From an uncultured Clostridia bacterium (GTDB lineage: Bacteria > Bacillota > Clostridia > Christensenellales > Borkfalkiaceae), in contig CANRGG010000009.1 of assembly GCA_947630115.1 (NCBI GenBank), forward strand, positions 1 through 56,742: DNA of 56,742 nucleotides, written 5' to 3'. Position 1 is the first letter of the stretch. Each line of letters starts with the position of its first letter. The position numbers and the translations under genes were made by a program. Below are positions 43,119 to 51,115 of the stretch, piece by piece. The notes under the pieces were generated by a model. It did not search any database. It was given only the letters and a program-made list of their open reading frames with translations, and had not been told where the DNA came from.

Positions 43119-43845
43119 CGCTTCCTCCCCCGTTCAGCTCGGTATAATAGCCGTTGAGATCGAAATCTTTGTTCTCCGTCAGATCGACGATGTTCGCAAG
43201 TTCTCCCTTTTTGATGAAGATGACCTTGTCGCAGGTCTTTCGAACGACTTCGAGATTGTGAGAGGAGAACAGCACGCACCGCTCCTCGTTCGCATAGCCG
43301 CGGATAAATTCGCACAGCAGCGTCATGGTCTGATGATCGAGCCCCACCATGGGCTCGTCTAAAATCCAAAGTTTCGGTTCGTGCGTGAGCGCGCCCAGAA
43401 TGCAGATCTTCTGCCGCATGCCGTGGGAATAGCCCGCGATCTGGGTATCGAGCGCATAGGCGATCTCGAAACGGTTTGCGAGATCTTCCGTAATATACCG
43501 CTTCTGCTCCTTCGTCGCCCCGTACAAACTGCCGATATAGTTGATGTACTCCCTTCCCGTCAGTTTTTCATAGACCGAATGATCGTCGGGAACATATCCG
43601 ATGAGCCGCTTTGCCTTTTCCGACTCTTTCGCGATGTCATAGCCGCCGATCCTGATCGTCCCCTCCGAAAAGGGCAGAACGCCGATGACGCTCTTGATGA
43701 TCGTGGATTTTCCCGCGCCGTTGCTCCCGATGAGCCCGACGACTTCCCCCGCCGACACCGTAAACGTGATGTGCCGCGCGGAATAATCGGGATTGTTGCG
43801 GTATTTCTTCGAAAAATCAATGACTTCCAACATAAATTTATCCAA
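43111..43845 (-). CDS. ABC transporter ATP-binding protein
   Basis: The 244-aa ATPase is of the ABC-2 exporter type. Walker A is GLIGSNGAGKST, the Q-loop region is GYVPDDHSVYEKLTGREYI, the signature is AGYSHGMRQKICIL (a slightly divergent LSGGQ), Walker B is LWILDEPMVGLD and the H-loop is LFSSHNLE. I chose the TTG at 43845 because GAGG lies seven bases before it. ATG 43833 gives a product four residues shorter. The longer frame to 44010 covers the AT-rich promoter region and is not supported. Confidence 0.9.
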   Translation of the reverse strand: MDKFMLEVIDFSKKYRNNPDYSARHITFTVSAGEVVGLIGSNGAGKSTIIKSVIGVLPFSEGTIRIGGYDIAKESEKAKRLIGYVPDDHSVYEKLTGREYINYIGSLYGATKEQKRYITEDLANRFEIAYALDTQIAGYSHGMRQKICILGALTHEPKLWILDEPMVGLDHQTMTLLCEFIRGYANEERCVLFSSHNLEVVRKTCDKVIFIKKGELANIVDLTENKDFDLNGYYTELNGGGSDA

Positions 43846-44297
43846 TGCTTTTCCTCGGCGCGGCGCCTCGCCCGCCTTCCCTCCATGTTGTGTGGATTTT
43901 GATATTTTATGAATTTTTTTCCGCTTTTGCGCCCTTTGAGGCGCAGAAAATTTCCCTTTTTCCGGAGATTTTTTCGCGAAGTTTTGGGAAAATCGTGCCG
44001 ATTTTCCCATTTCATGAGACCGTTAAGTGATTATAGCGATTTTTGTCGAATTGTCAAGCGAAAGTGTGCGAATGTGAAAAAAAATATTTATTTTATAAAT
44101 TTCTTTAACGCAAAAGAAGAGATTTTTCAAGAGATTATAATTTTTTTTCTAAAAATAAAAAATGAAAATATTGAATATTCATATTTTTCCCTGCTTGTCT
44201 TCCGAAGCGAAAAAGACTGCGCGAAATTTCGCGAGCAAAGGGGCGGATAGCGGCGCAGAAATTCCCCTCTTCGATCAAAGGACGGGCGCTTTTTCGG
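43846..44297. other. AT-rich intergenic stretch inside element II
   Basis: This stretch between the ABC operon start and the 3' end of the second serine recombinase is very AT-rich, particularly 44080-44180. It has a short palindrome GCGAAATTTCGC (44221-44232) and no convincing ORF. It may hold the ABC operon promoter and the original end of the recombinase-bearing element. Confidence 0.4.
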
Positions 44298-45905
44298 TCA
44301 TTCCGGGGCTTTTTGGGACTTGCTCGGTAGAAATTTATACGAAATACAGATCTCGCGCTCCCCGTCGTCCTTCCTTTCGCCGACCGTTATTTCCTCGATG
44401 AACTCTTGACACATTTCGCGCGTCAGCGTTTCCACCCTTGCGAAGCGGCGGAACCTTCGGAGGAACTCCTCCGCGTCCTCATCCTCTCCGCCCGCTTGAA
44501 AAAGCCGCGCTTTGAGCCCGTCCAGGGTTTTCAAAACCGACTCCCGTTCCGTCCGGTATTTTTCGCAGAGCTTGGAAAAGACGTCCTCGGGCAGATCTTG
44601 TAAGATCTTTTCCTCAAAGGCCGACTGCAAAAGTTTATCGAGCTCTTTCAGCCGGTTTTGGCAGGCTTTGAGCTGCTTTTCGTCGGAAACTTTCCCCTGC
44701 GCGCGGCGTTTGGACCGCTCTTTCAGAAACCGTTCCTTTGCCCGCTCTTCGTCGAAGGTCTCCGCCGCCGAAAGGGCGCGAAGATCTTGCAGGACCAACC
44801 TTTCCAGCGTTTCTTCCGAAATGCGGTGGGAGGAGCAGCGCTGCTTTCCGAGATCGACATAGGTGCGGCAGAGGAAACAGCCCGAAGCGTTTTTTGCGCG
44901 CTTGAATTTGAGTTTCTTCCCGCAATCGGCACAGACGACGAGCCCCGACAGGGAATGAATTTTCCCCGTCTTGTCCGTCCTGCCGCGGGCGGAGCGGAAA
45001 CTCTCCTGCACTTTGTCCCAAATCTCTTGGGAAACGAGGGGCTCGTGCGCGTTTTTTGTCACGATCCACTCGCTTTCCGGCACGTTGACCACCTGATGGT
45101 TTTTATAGGAGACGCGGGTCGTCTTATGCTGGACGGTGCTGCCGAGATAGACGGGATTGGACAAGATCCAGCGCACCGTTTTGGGCGCCCAGAGCGGGGA
45201 ACAGTTCCGCTCCCATTTTCCGCCGTCCAGCCGCGTGTAGTGGGTGGCGGGGTTCGGGATCCCCTCGTCCGACAAAATCCGCGCGATCGTCCCGACGGAA
45301 TTGCCCCGCAGACGGAGATCGAAAATGCGCCGCACGACGTTTGCCGCCTCTTCGTCGACGACGGCGGAACGCTTCTCGTTTGTCCCCGCCCGATAGCCGT
45401 AGGGATAGTTCCAATTCGTGAATTTACCCGCCCGCCGGCTCGCGTCCAGCACCGAACGGATCTTCTTGCTCGTGCTTGCGGCGTGCCACTCGTTAAAAAC
45501 GTTCATGATGGGCATCATATCCATCGCCGCAGAACTCCTGTCCGCGGTATCCACGTTGTCATTCAGGGCGATAAAGCGGATCCCGTAGGCGGGAAAGATG
45601 TAGTCGATATACTGTCCGACCTGAATGTAGTTGCGCCCGAAACGGGAGAGATCTTTGACGAGGATCGTGTCGATCTTCCCCGTCTGCGCGTCGGACAAAA
45701 GCCTCTGAACGCCCGGCCGGTCGAAATTCGTCCCCGAAAAGCCGTCGTCCGCATACTCGTCCACGATTTTTCCGCCGTGCTCCTCCGCGTATTTGCGAAG
45801 AATGATCCGCTGGTGCTCGATGGACATGGATTCCCCCGCCTTCTCGTCGTCCCGCGAAAGGCGCAGATAGATCCCGATCTTTTCCAATTCCTTCTTTTCG
45901 GCCAT
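44298..45905 (-). CDS. Large serine recombinase (TndX/TnpX type), element II
   Basis: The 535-aa recombinase has the resolvase catalytic domain with nucleophile Ser17 (IYLRLSRDDEKAGES) and VKDLSRFGRNYIQVGQYID. A recombinase domain follows (NYPYGYRAG, then IFDLRLRGNSVGTIARIL), then a zinc ribbon (GLVVCADCGKKLKFKR with the distal Cys in CFLCRTYVDLGKQRCSSH) and a coiled coil (about 390-490). It is about 60% identical by eye to the recombinase of element I. A small TnpW-like gene ends four bases upstream. The GC-rich codons resemble the host, suggesting long residence. Confidence 0.93.
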   Translation of the reverse strand: MAEKKELEKIGIYLRLSRDDEKAGESMSIEHQRIILRKYAEEHGGKIVDEYADDGFSGTNFDRPGVQRLLSDAQTGKIDTILVKDLSRFGRNYIQVGQYIDYIFPAYGIRFIALNDNVDTADRSSAAMDMMPIMNVFNEWHAASTSKKIRSVLDASRRAGKFTNWNYPYGYRAGTNEKRSAVVDEEAANVVRRIFDLRLRGNSVGTIARILSDEGIPNPATHYTRLDGGKWERNCSPLWAPKTVRWILSNPVYLGSTVQHKTTRVSYKNHQVVNVPESEWIVTKNAHEPLVSQEIWDKVQESFRSARGRTDKTGKIHSLSGLVVCADCGKKLKFKRAKNASGCFLCRTYVDLGKQRCSSHRISEETLERLVLQDLRALSAAETFDEERAKERFLKERSKRRAQGKVSDEKQLKACQNRLKELDKLLQSAFEEKILQDLPEDVFSKLCEKYRTERESVLKTLDGLKARLFQAGGEDEDAEEFLRRFRRFARVETLTREMCQEFIEEITVGERKDDGEREICISYKFLPSKSQKAPE

Positions 45906-45908
45906 CGG

Positions 45909-46085
45909 TTAAGCGTCCCTCTCCCGAATTGCCATCCGTTCGGCAAGTTCCGCCATCAAGACGCCCGCCTCCTTTTCGCCCACAAACTGCCGGATCACGG
46001 CGTACTTTTTCCCATCGAGGACATAGCTCGCCCGAACGCTCTCCTCGCTCTTCTTCGGCTCGCTCTCCGAAACGCGCTGCTCCAA
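45909..46085 (-). CDS. TnpW-like small protein
   Basis: The 58-aa protein is encoded just before the recombinase gene. From TTG 46085 (after GGGAGAGAGG) the product has an acidic start and then SYVLDGKKYAVIRQFVGEKE and LMAELAERMAIRERDA. The short ORF upstream of the element I recombinase has the same layout (YTIEKKTFTVTRHFGEKK and LVMELASTRAKREM). Tn4451-type elements encode a comparable small protein, TnpW, of unknown role; I use that name by position and resemblance only. Confidence 0.65.
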   Translation of the reverse strand: MEQRVSESEPKKSEESVRASYVLDGKKYAVIRQFVGEKEAGVLMAELAERMAIRERDA

Positions 46086-46325
46086 TCCCTCTCTCCCGAA
46101 TATTTTTCTACCATACGATATGAAAACGAGCTTTGTCCGCGTCCCAACGCCCGAAAAGCCGAGGGACTTTTGCCATTTTCCCCGCAAAATGGAAAAGGAC
46201 AGCGGAAATCCGCTGCCCCTTCCTGTTTCATATTTTTTAAGGAGAAAAACGCTGTCTTTATGTTGTCGTATCCGCAAAGCCGTTCAAAGGCTTGACCGTC
46301 ACGCTGCCGTTCCGATACAGGATGT
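46086..46325 (-). other. Long untranslated leader of the recombinase operon
   Basis: About 230 bases lie between the predicted transcription start and the TnpW-like gene. The stretch contains frames without good starts (one codes PFPFCGENGKSPSAFRA-like sequence) and no clear structure. It may hold regulatory sequence or a binding site for the recombinase. Confidence 0.3.
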
Positions 46326-46354
46326 ATTCTATCCCATTTTATGCAAAAAGTCAA
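46326..46354 (-). promoter_or_regulatory. Promoter of the element II recombinase operon
   Basis: TTGACT (46354-46349), 17 bases, TAGAAT (46331-46326) on the minus strand. Confidence 0.6.
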
Positions 46355-46602
46355 CAGAAACTTTGCCTTTTTCTGATTAAATTAGAAATTGTCGAAGGAG
46401 CGCGCTCTTTGCCCTGCAATTCTTTTTTCAAAGACTTCTGAGGATCGGGGAGCTTCTCGCGCCCACTTGGGAGGACGTTGACTTCGAAAAGGGGACGATG
46501 GCGATCCCCAGATCCTGCCGCGCCGGTATAGAGGGCGAGCAAGATCCCGAAAAGATAGGGCGTGTTGTGTTTCAGGGCTGTCGACTTATTGGAGACGGAC
46601 AA
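46351..46602 (-). CDS. Doubtful short ORF
   Basis: An 83-codon minus-strand frame includes ALKHNTPYLFGILLALYTG and PSGREKLPDPQKSLKKELQG. It overlaps the recombinase promoter at its 3' end and has no strong RBS. The phrase around LPDPQKSLK reminds me of short ORFs that recur in clostridial assemblies, which would make it a translated repeat rather than a gene. Confidence 0.2.
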   Translation of the reverse strand: MSVSNKSTALKHNTPYLFGILLALYTGAAGSGDRHRPLFEVNVLPSGREKLPDPQKSLKKELQGKERAPSTISNLIRKRQSFC

Positions 46603-46612
46603 GCCAAAAAAT

Positions 46613-46639
46613 GCGGCGCCGCTTCCGAAGCGGCGCCGC
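46613..46639 (-). terminator. Terminator of the hybrid kinase operon
   Basis: GCGGCGCCGCT and AGCGGCGCCGC form a long GC stem with a TCCGA loop, then ATTTTTTGG on the minus strand. Confidence 0.85.
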
Positions 46640-46653
46640 CTTAACGGTCAATA

Positions 46654-48867
46654 TTATCGCTCGTTTCCCTTTCTGTGCAGGATCTCGTTCAAAGTTGCGT
46701 AAACGGTGGAAATTTCCAACGGCTTGGGGATATGGGCGTCCATGCCGGCGAGACGGCTCTTTTCCGCGTCCTCGGCAAAAGCGTTTGCGGTCATCGCCAG
46801 GATCGGAATGGTCTTGGCGTCCTGCCGGTCCATCGCGCGGATGGCCCTTGTGGCGGCATAGCCGTCCATGTGCGGCATTTGGATATCCATGAGGATCAGA
46901 TCGAAATAACCGGGCGCCGATTGCTCGAAAAGTTCCACGGCCCGCCGGCCGTCCTCCGCCTCCACGATCTCCGCGCCCGTCTCCATTCCCAAAAGCTCGA
47001 CGGCGATCTCCCGGTTGAGTTCGTTATCTTCCGCCAGCAGAATGCGCTTGCTTTGGAAATCGTACTTCGTCTCGGCAAGACCGGAGTCGGAAGTCACCAA
47101 ACTTTCGTTCCAGACGATGGGGCTTGCGCCCTCCACCGTCGGGAAGGGAATGCGGACGGAGAAGGTGCTGCCTTCTCCAAAGACGCTTTTCAGTTTTACG
47201 CCGCCCCCCATCATCTCGCTGAACCGCTTCACGATCGAGAGACCCAACCCGGTGCCGCCGAACTTATGGGCGACATCCGAATGTTCCTGCTCGAAGGCCT
47301 CGAAGATCTTGTCGAAATTTTCTTCTTTGATCCCGACGCCTGTATCGGACACCTCGAACAGCAGCCAAAGGCGGCCGTCCTTCCTTTCCGCCTCGGCAAC
47401 GTGCAGGGTGATCTTCCCGGCGGACGTGAACTTGATGGCGTTGGAGAGCAGATTGGAAAGGATCTGGTTCAACCGCAGAGAGTCGCCGATGAGCAGGTTG
47501 TCCACCCGCCCGGTGAGGACGGTCTCGAAGGCGAGCCCTTTGGATTCCGCCTGCGTTTTATAGACGCTGACCAGGCTTTCCAAGAACAAATGCAGGTCGA
47601 ACTGCTCAAATTTCATTTCCAACTTGCCGCTCTCGATCTTGGACATATCCAAAACGTCGTTGATGAGCGCAAGCAAATGTTTGGAGGAGAGCGAAACTTT
47701 TTTGAGGCAATCCTCCACCTTCACGGGATCGTTCAGGTTTTGCCGGGCGATCGTGCTCATGCCGATGATCCCGTTCATCGGCGTGCGGATCTCGTGGCTC
47801 ATGCGGCTCAAGAACTCGCTCTTTGCCCGGCTGGCCTTTTCCGCCCGCGCCTGCGCGGACACGGCGACCTCGTTGGCCTGTACCAGTGCGCGGGCGTGCC
47901 GCTGCAAATTGAGAAAATAGACCAAAAACAGGACGGAGATCGAGATCAGGATGACGACCAGCACGATGATCGCGTTCCCGTTCAGTTGATGGGTCTGTGC
48001 GGACACCAATTCGTCGATCACGTCATACGGGACCTGCAAAAGCATGAACCAGTCGGTCCCCTCGATCGGGGCATAGTACATACATTGAAGGTGGCTGCCG
48101 GCATAGAAGATGGTCATGCCCGACGAGCGGGCTTCAAAGTCGCTGCGCACCTGTTCCAGCGAATACTCCTCGTTGAAGGTGGCGTATGTCTCCAATTTTG
48201 TGAGCACGTTCGTGCCGAGCGGCAGATCGTCGTTGAAAGTGTTATGAATGATAAAGCTGCCCTTCTGCGTGACGATACTGGCGCAGGTCTGCGTCTCCGT
48301 GCTTTGCAGAGCCATGTGCGAACTGAAAGACTCGTTCGTAAGCCCCGCCAACATGGCGATGAAGGTATTCTCCCCGTACGCGATCGGGTCGATCGTGACG
48401 CCCAAGAGGATCATATTTTCATTGAGCAGCGCCTCGTTGTAGGAGATCTGATTGCTCTTCCCCTGCAATAGATCGGCAAGGAAGCTGAGCCGGGAGGCTG
48501 CCGGTCTGATCCCATCCACGGAGTAATAGAGCGCGTTTTCGTCCAAAAACGCCAGAAAATGAAAGTCGTTGTGTTCCTGCGCTCTTTGAAGAAAGGCAGT
48601 GAGCGTTTCCCGGCTCTCCAAATCGTCGTCGTTCACGCTGTCGGCAATGGTATGCAGCGCGGAAAAGCGGGCGTTCAGACCGGTGTCGAAATGGCTGTCG
48701 ATCTGCGCGGTCATCTCCCTCAAATACATCCGGTTGATCTCCTCCCCGGAGGACAGCGTGATCTGCTCGGAGGACCCGATCAGCCAAACAAAGCAGCCGG
48801 CGCAGACGGCAAAGACGAGAAAGGTCAGCAGAAAATAGAGCAGACGCGATTTCTTTTGTTCATTCAT
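46654..48867 (-). CDS. Hybrid sensor histidine kinase with extracytoplasmic Cache-like sensor
   Basis: The 737-aa protein has TM1 (about 9-30), a periplasmic-type sensor of some 260 residues (LHTIADSVNDDDLE, DENALYYSVDGIRP and YAPIEGTDWFMLLQVPYDVI, typical of dCache domains), TM2 (about 297-320) and a HisKA with His358 (FLSRMSHEIRTPMNGIIG). A HATPase (NLLSNAIKFTS, DTGVGI, GGTGLGLSIVKRF) and a C-terminal receiver (LLAEDNELNRE, LILMDIQMPHMDG) follow. It overlaps by eight bases the gene for a ligand-binding lipoprotein that may present the signal. No output regulator or Hpt is encoded nearby, so the output is unknown. Confidence 0.93.
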   Translation of the reverse strand: MNEQKKSRLLYFLLTFLVFAVCAGCFVWLIGSSEQITLSSGEEINRMYLREMTAQIDSHFDTGLNARFSALHTIADSVNDDDLESRETLTAFLQRAQEHNDFHFLAFLDENALYYSVDGIRPAASRLSFLADLLQGKSNQISYNEALLNENMILLGVTIDPIAYGENTFIAMLAGLTNESFSSHMALQSTETQTCASIVTQKGSFIIHNTFNDDLPLGTNVLTKLETYATFNEEYSLEQVRSDFEARSSGMTIFYAGSHLQCMYYAPIEGTDWFMLLQVPYDVIDELVSAQTHQLNGNAIIVLVVILISISVLFLVYFLNLQRHARALVQANEVAVSAQARAEKASRAKSEFLSRMSHEIRTPMNGIIGMSTIARQNLNDPVKVEDCLKKVSLSSKHLLALINDVLDMSKIESGKLEMKFEQFDLHLFLESLVSVYKTQAESKGLAFETVLTGRVDNLLIGDSLRLNQILSNLLSNAIKFTSAGKITLHVAEAERKDGRLWLLFEVSDTGVGIKEENFDKIFEAFEQEHSDVAHKFGGTGLGLSIVKRFSEMMGGGVKLKSVFGEGSTFSVRIPFPTVEGASPIVWNESLVTSDSGLAETKYDFQSKRILLAEDNELNREIAVELLGMETGAEIVEAEDGRRAVELFEQSAPGYFDLILMDIQMPHMDGYAATRAIRAMDRQDAKTIPILAMTANAFAEDAEKSRLAGMDAHIPKPLEISTVYATLNEILHRKGNER

Positions 48868-50824
48868 CGCCTTTCACCACCTTGATCCGCCCTTCCGGCT
48901 CGAAGAAGATCGCCTCGCCGTTATGGGTCCGGAAATAGAGTTGCAGGGCGTCGCCGAAGGTCTTGCCGGTTTCCTGCAAGAGCGTGACCCCTTCCGCCCG
49001 CGGCGCCGTATCGCTGTAAACGTTGAGCATCGTGAAGCCGTCGCCGTTGTTGTCCAGATAGCCTTCCGCCCCGCACATATAGGAAGTCACGGCGATCCGA
49101 TAGGTCTTGGATTCGTCGAAAGGAGAGCCGTCCGGAAGAGTGATCTCCAAGAGCTCTGCCCCTCTGTCCCCCGCAGGCGCCCGGTAAGAATAACAAAGAC
49201 CGGATACATTCAAAAATCTTCCGCCGGGGATCCCGCTCTCCTGGACGAGACGGTCCAAGCCGTTTGCAAGCATTTCCCGGATGACGGAACCCTTCACTTC
49301 CAGCACCACGATCGTGTTGCCGTAGGGACAGACGACGTCCAGATCGCTTCCGAACACATTGCCCTCATAGAGGCTTCCCCGGATGGACCCGCCGTTGGCA
49401 AAAGCGATATCGACTTCGGCCATTTCCCGGATCGCGTCGGTGACTAAATTGCCGATCCCCGTCTCTTCCCGGCGCACATTGTAATTTTCATAGATCATAT
49501 CGCCCGCCACGACGCCGATCAGCGTCTGGTCGTATTCGATCTCCTTGTCGCCCGACAGAAAATAATGATCGACTTTGGAGAGCGCCTCCGCCATTTGGGT
49601 TTCCCCGGAGAGCACGGACACCATGTTGCGGCCGAAATATAAAAGCAGTTTCGCGGGGAATTTTACATTATAAACAAAGCCGTTCAAGACGCAGTCCGCC
49701 AATCCTTCGGGGATCTCACCGGAGACGGGAACGTCGGCGGCAAGATAGGATTGGGAGGCGCCGCAGTCCCGGATAAAGGCGGCTTGTCCCTCCGGGGTGG
49801 ACAGAACGGACAAGACCTGCCGGGCGGCGCGCAAAACGTCCTCTTTGCCAGGTTCGGCCAAAGCGGCGTTCAGCCCCAGATAGGCCGCCGGCGCCGCGAT
49901 CGTCCAGGGGGCGTTGTCCTCCTCGCTGAGGAAGGGGAACATCGCAAATTCATATTGATCGCAGGCGGCGTTCAGGGTATCCAGAAAATGGACCGTGCTG
50001 TACGTCAGCATGAGCGTGCCGTTTAGCATTCGATCCCAAACGGGGGTCATATTGCTCCGGTTGTTTGTGAGGTGCGCGGGGTCGAGATATCCTTTTTCCA
50101 CCATCGCGGACGACAGGTTGAGACAATCCGCCATGCCGTTTGCAAAGGAGTCCTCCCGGTTCGTGAGATGTTCCCGCCAGATCACCCCGTCCGCCCGTCC
50201 CAGAAAGTCCGGGACTCGCGTGCCGATGAGATAGGACGAAACGTTGGTCATATCCGCGGATTCGATCGCGAACATGACGCCGTCGCTGCCGATCCCCAGC
50301 CCGCGTCCCGCCGCTTCGTCCAGCATGGACATCAAAGCGCCGGTGGAGGCCGGCGGCTCCGTCACGCCGATCTGATTCGCGAGGGTCACATTATAGATAT
50401 AGCCGGAGTATTGGCCGGGCAGAGGAAGGAAGAGCGTCTTGCCGTCGATGAGCAGGCTCTGAGAAATGCCGGCCTGGTAAGCGGAGGCAAATTCCTGTGC
50501 GCTGAGATCCAGCGCATAGCTGCGGACGTCTCCGGTGGGCATGGTCGTGGTGATGAGATCGGAGCCGTGGCCGGTGCGCAGACGGCGTTCGCTCTCGCCG
50601 TCGATCGTGGCCTTGGCGTTGCGCTCGACGCGAAGATCGATCTGGGGATATGTATGTTCGACGAGCGCTTCGAAGTTGGGCAGATTCATGGGATAGAGCA
50701 TGGACACGGAAACCTTTGAATTTCCATCGCCCTTGGAAGGATCGTTCTGCGGATTTTGGCTGCAGCCCGCTGCCTGAAAGACGATGAGGCAGGTCAAAAT
50801 GAGTGAGATGACTATTTTTTTCAT
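48860..50824 (-). CDS. Fusion of a solute-binding lipoprotein with a 5'-nucleotidase C-terminal domain
   Basis: The 654-aa protein has a lipoprotein signal (FQAAGC, Cys21). Residues about 35-430 form a family 1 type extracellular solute-binding protein (GHGSDLITTTMP, LFLPLPGQYSGYIYN, MLNGTLMLTYSTVHFLD, APAAYLGLNAAL). Residues about 460-645 match the 5'-nucleotidase C-terminal (substrate-recognition) domain: GIGNLVTDAIREMAEVDIAFANGGSIRGSL is split over its two core motifs, then PYGNTIVVLEVKGSVIREML. The metallophosphatase catalytic domain is absent, so it is probably a binding sensor rather than an enzyme. It is co-transcribed with the hybrid kinase. Confidence 0.85.
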   Translation of the reverse strand: MKKIVISLILTCLIVFQAAGCSQNPQNDPSKGDGNSKVSVSMLYPMNLPNFEALVEHTYPQIDLRVERNAKATIDGESERRLRTGHGSDLITTTMPTGDVRSYALDLSAQEFASAYQAGISQSLLIDGKTLFLPLPGQYSGYIYNVTLANQIGVTEPPASTGALMSMLDEAAGRGLGIGSDGVMFAIESADMTNVSSYLIGTRVPDFLGRADGVIWREHLTNREDSFANGMADCLNLSSAMVEKGYLDPAHLTNNRSNMTPVWDRMLNGTLMLTYSTVHFLDTLNAACDQYEFAMFPFLSEEDNAPWTIAAPAAYLGLNAALAEPGKEDVLRAARQVLSVLSTPEGQAAFIRDCGASQSYLAADVPVSGEIPEGLADCVLNGFVYNVKFPAKLLLYFGRNMVSVLSGETQMAEALSKVDHYFLSGDKEIEYDQTLIGVVAGDMIYENYNVRREETGIGNLVTDAIREMAEVDIAFANGGSIRGSLYEGNVFGSDLDVVCPYGNTIVVLEVKGSVIREMLANGLDRLVQESGIPGGRFLNVSGLCYSYRAPAGDRGAELLEITLPDGSPFDESKTYRIAVTSYMCGAEGYLDNNGDGFTMLNVYSDTAPRAEGVTLLQETGKTFGDALQLYFRTHNGEAIFFEPEGRIKVVKGDE

Positions 50825-50857
50825 GTTCCAGCACTTCTGTTCAAAAAGGATAGCAAT

Positions 50858-50886
50858 ATTTTAACATTTTTCGGGACGCAAGTCAA
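50858..50886 (-). promoter_or_regulatory. Promoter of the binding-protein/hybrid-kinase operon
   Basis: TTGACT (50886-50881), 17 bases, TAAAAT (50863-50858), about 33 bases before the start codon. Confidence 0.7.
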
Positions 50887-50930
50887 GAGCTACGCCCGAT
50901 TCCCGATGATTTTTGTCTTTTACATGCAAA

Positions 50931-50953
50931 AAACAGCGAGGGAACGCCTCGCC
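50931..50953 (-). terminator. Hairpin terminator inside the right end of element II
   Basis: GCGAGG (50936-50941) pairs with CCTCGC (50947-50952), and TGTTTTTTGC follows on the minus strand. It lies about 60 bases inside the element and would stop transcripts of the interrupted collagen-like gene. Confidence 0.65.
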
Positions 50954-51000
50954 GTTTTGATCATTTCTATAAAATTCGAAAGGTTGCTTTGCCTGTTCGC

Positions 51001-51025
51001 GTTTCCCATCTGTGACAGGTTCTGT
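51001..51025 (-). other. attR-like right end of element II
   Basis: On the minus strand TGTCACAGATGGGAAACGCG lies next to collagen codons (C-C-G A-C-A G-A-A). It matches the right end of element I (TGTAACAAATGGGAAACACA) at 16 of 20 positions. The crossover candidate TGTG is at 51011-51014. Confidence 0.7.
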
Positions 51026-51093
51026 CGGGCCGGTGGGGCCCGTCGCACCCGTCGCGCCCGTGGGGCCGATGGGTCCAGCTTCGCCCGTTGCTC
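51011..51093 (-). pseudogene. Middle piece of the split collagen-like gene
   Basis: Between the two elements, 83 bases read on the minus strand as [13 protein letters not shown], then [15 protein letters not shown]. It has neither start nor stop of its own. It continues in frame from the 5' piece (55872-56274) and into the 3' piece (36098-36409) when the elements are removed at their shared TGT. Confidence 0.85.
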
Positions 51094-51115
51094 TTGTAAC
51101 TTATGGGATACTTTT
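51085..51115 (-). other. attL-like left end of element I
   Basis: Collagen codons give way to TTGTAACTTATGGGATAC (51094-51111), the inverted counterpart of the right end at 55862-55875. The TAA stop of the recombinase gene (51103-51101) lies inside this end. Confidence 0.75.

Larger units (their letters stand above)
36410..51014. mobile_element. Element II, about 14.6 kb, interrupting the collagen-like gene
   Basis: The limits are set by the TGTG direct repeat at both junctions and by end sequences related to those of element I. It contains an ABC transporter with a giant Ig-like surface protein, a large serine recombinase with a TnpW-like small protein in the middle, a hybrid kinase and a binding-protein/nucleotidase fusion. 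Removing 14,601 bases keeps the flanking collagen frame. The recombinase is not next to an end, as it is in element I, so element II may be composite or have gained DNA after insertion. Confidence 0.6.

Noticed and set aside
46351-46602. Small ORF as a confident gene
   Set aside because: It overlaps the recombinase promoter, has no RBS and looks like translated repeat sequence. Kept only as a low-confidence entry.
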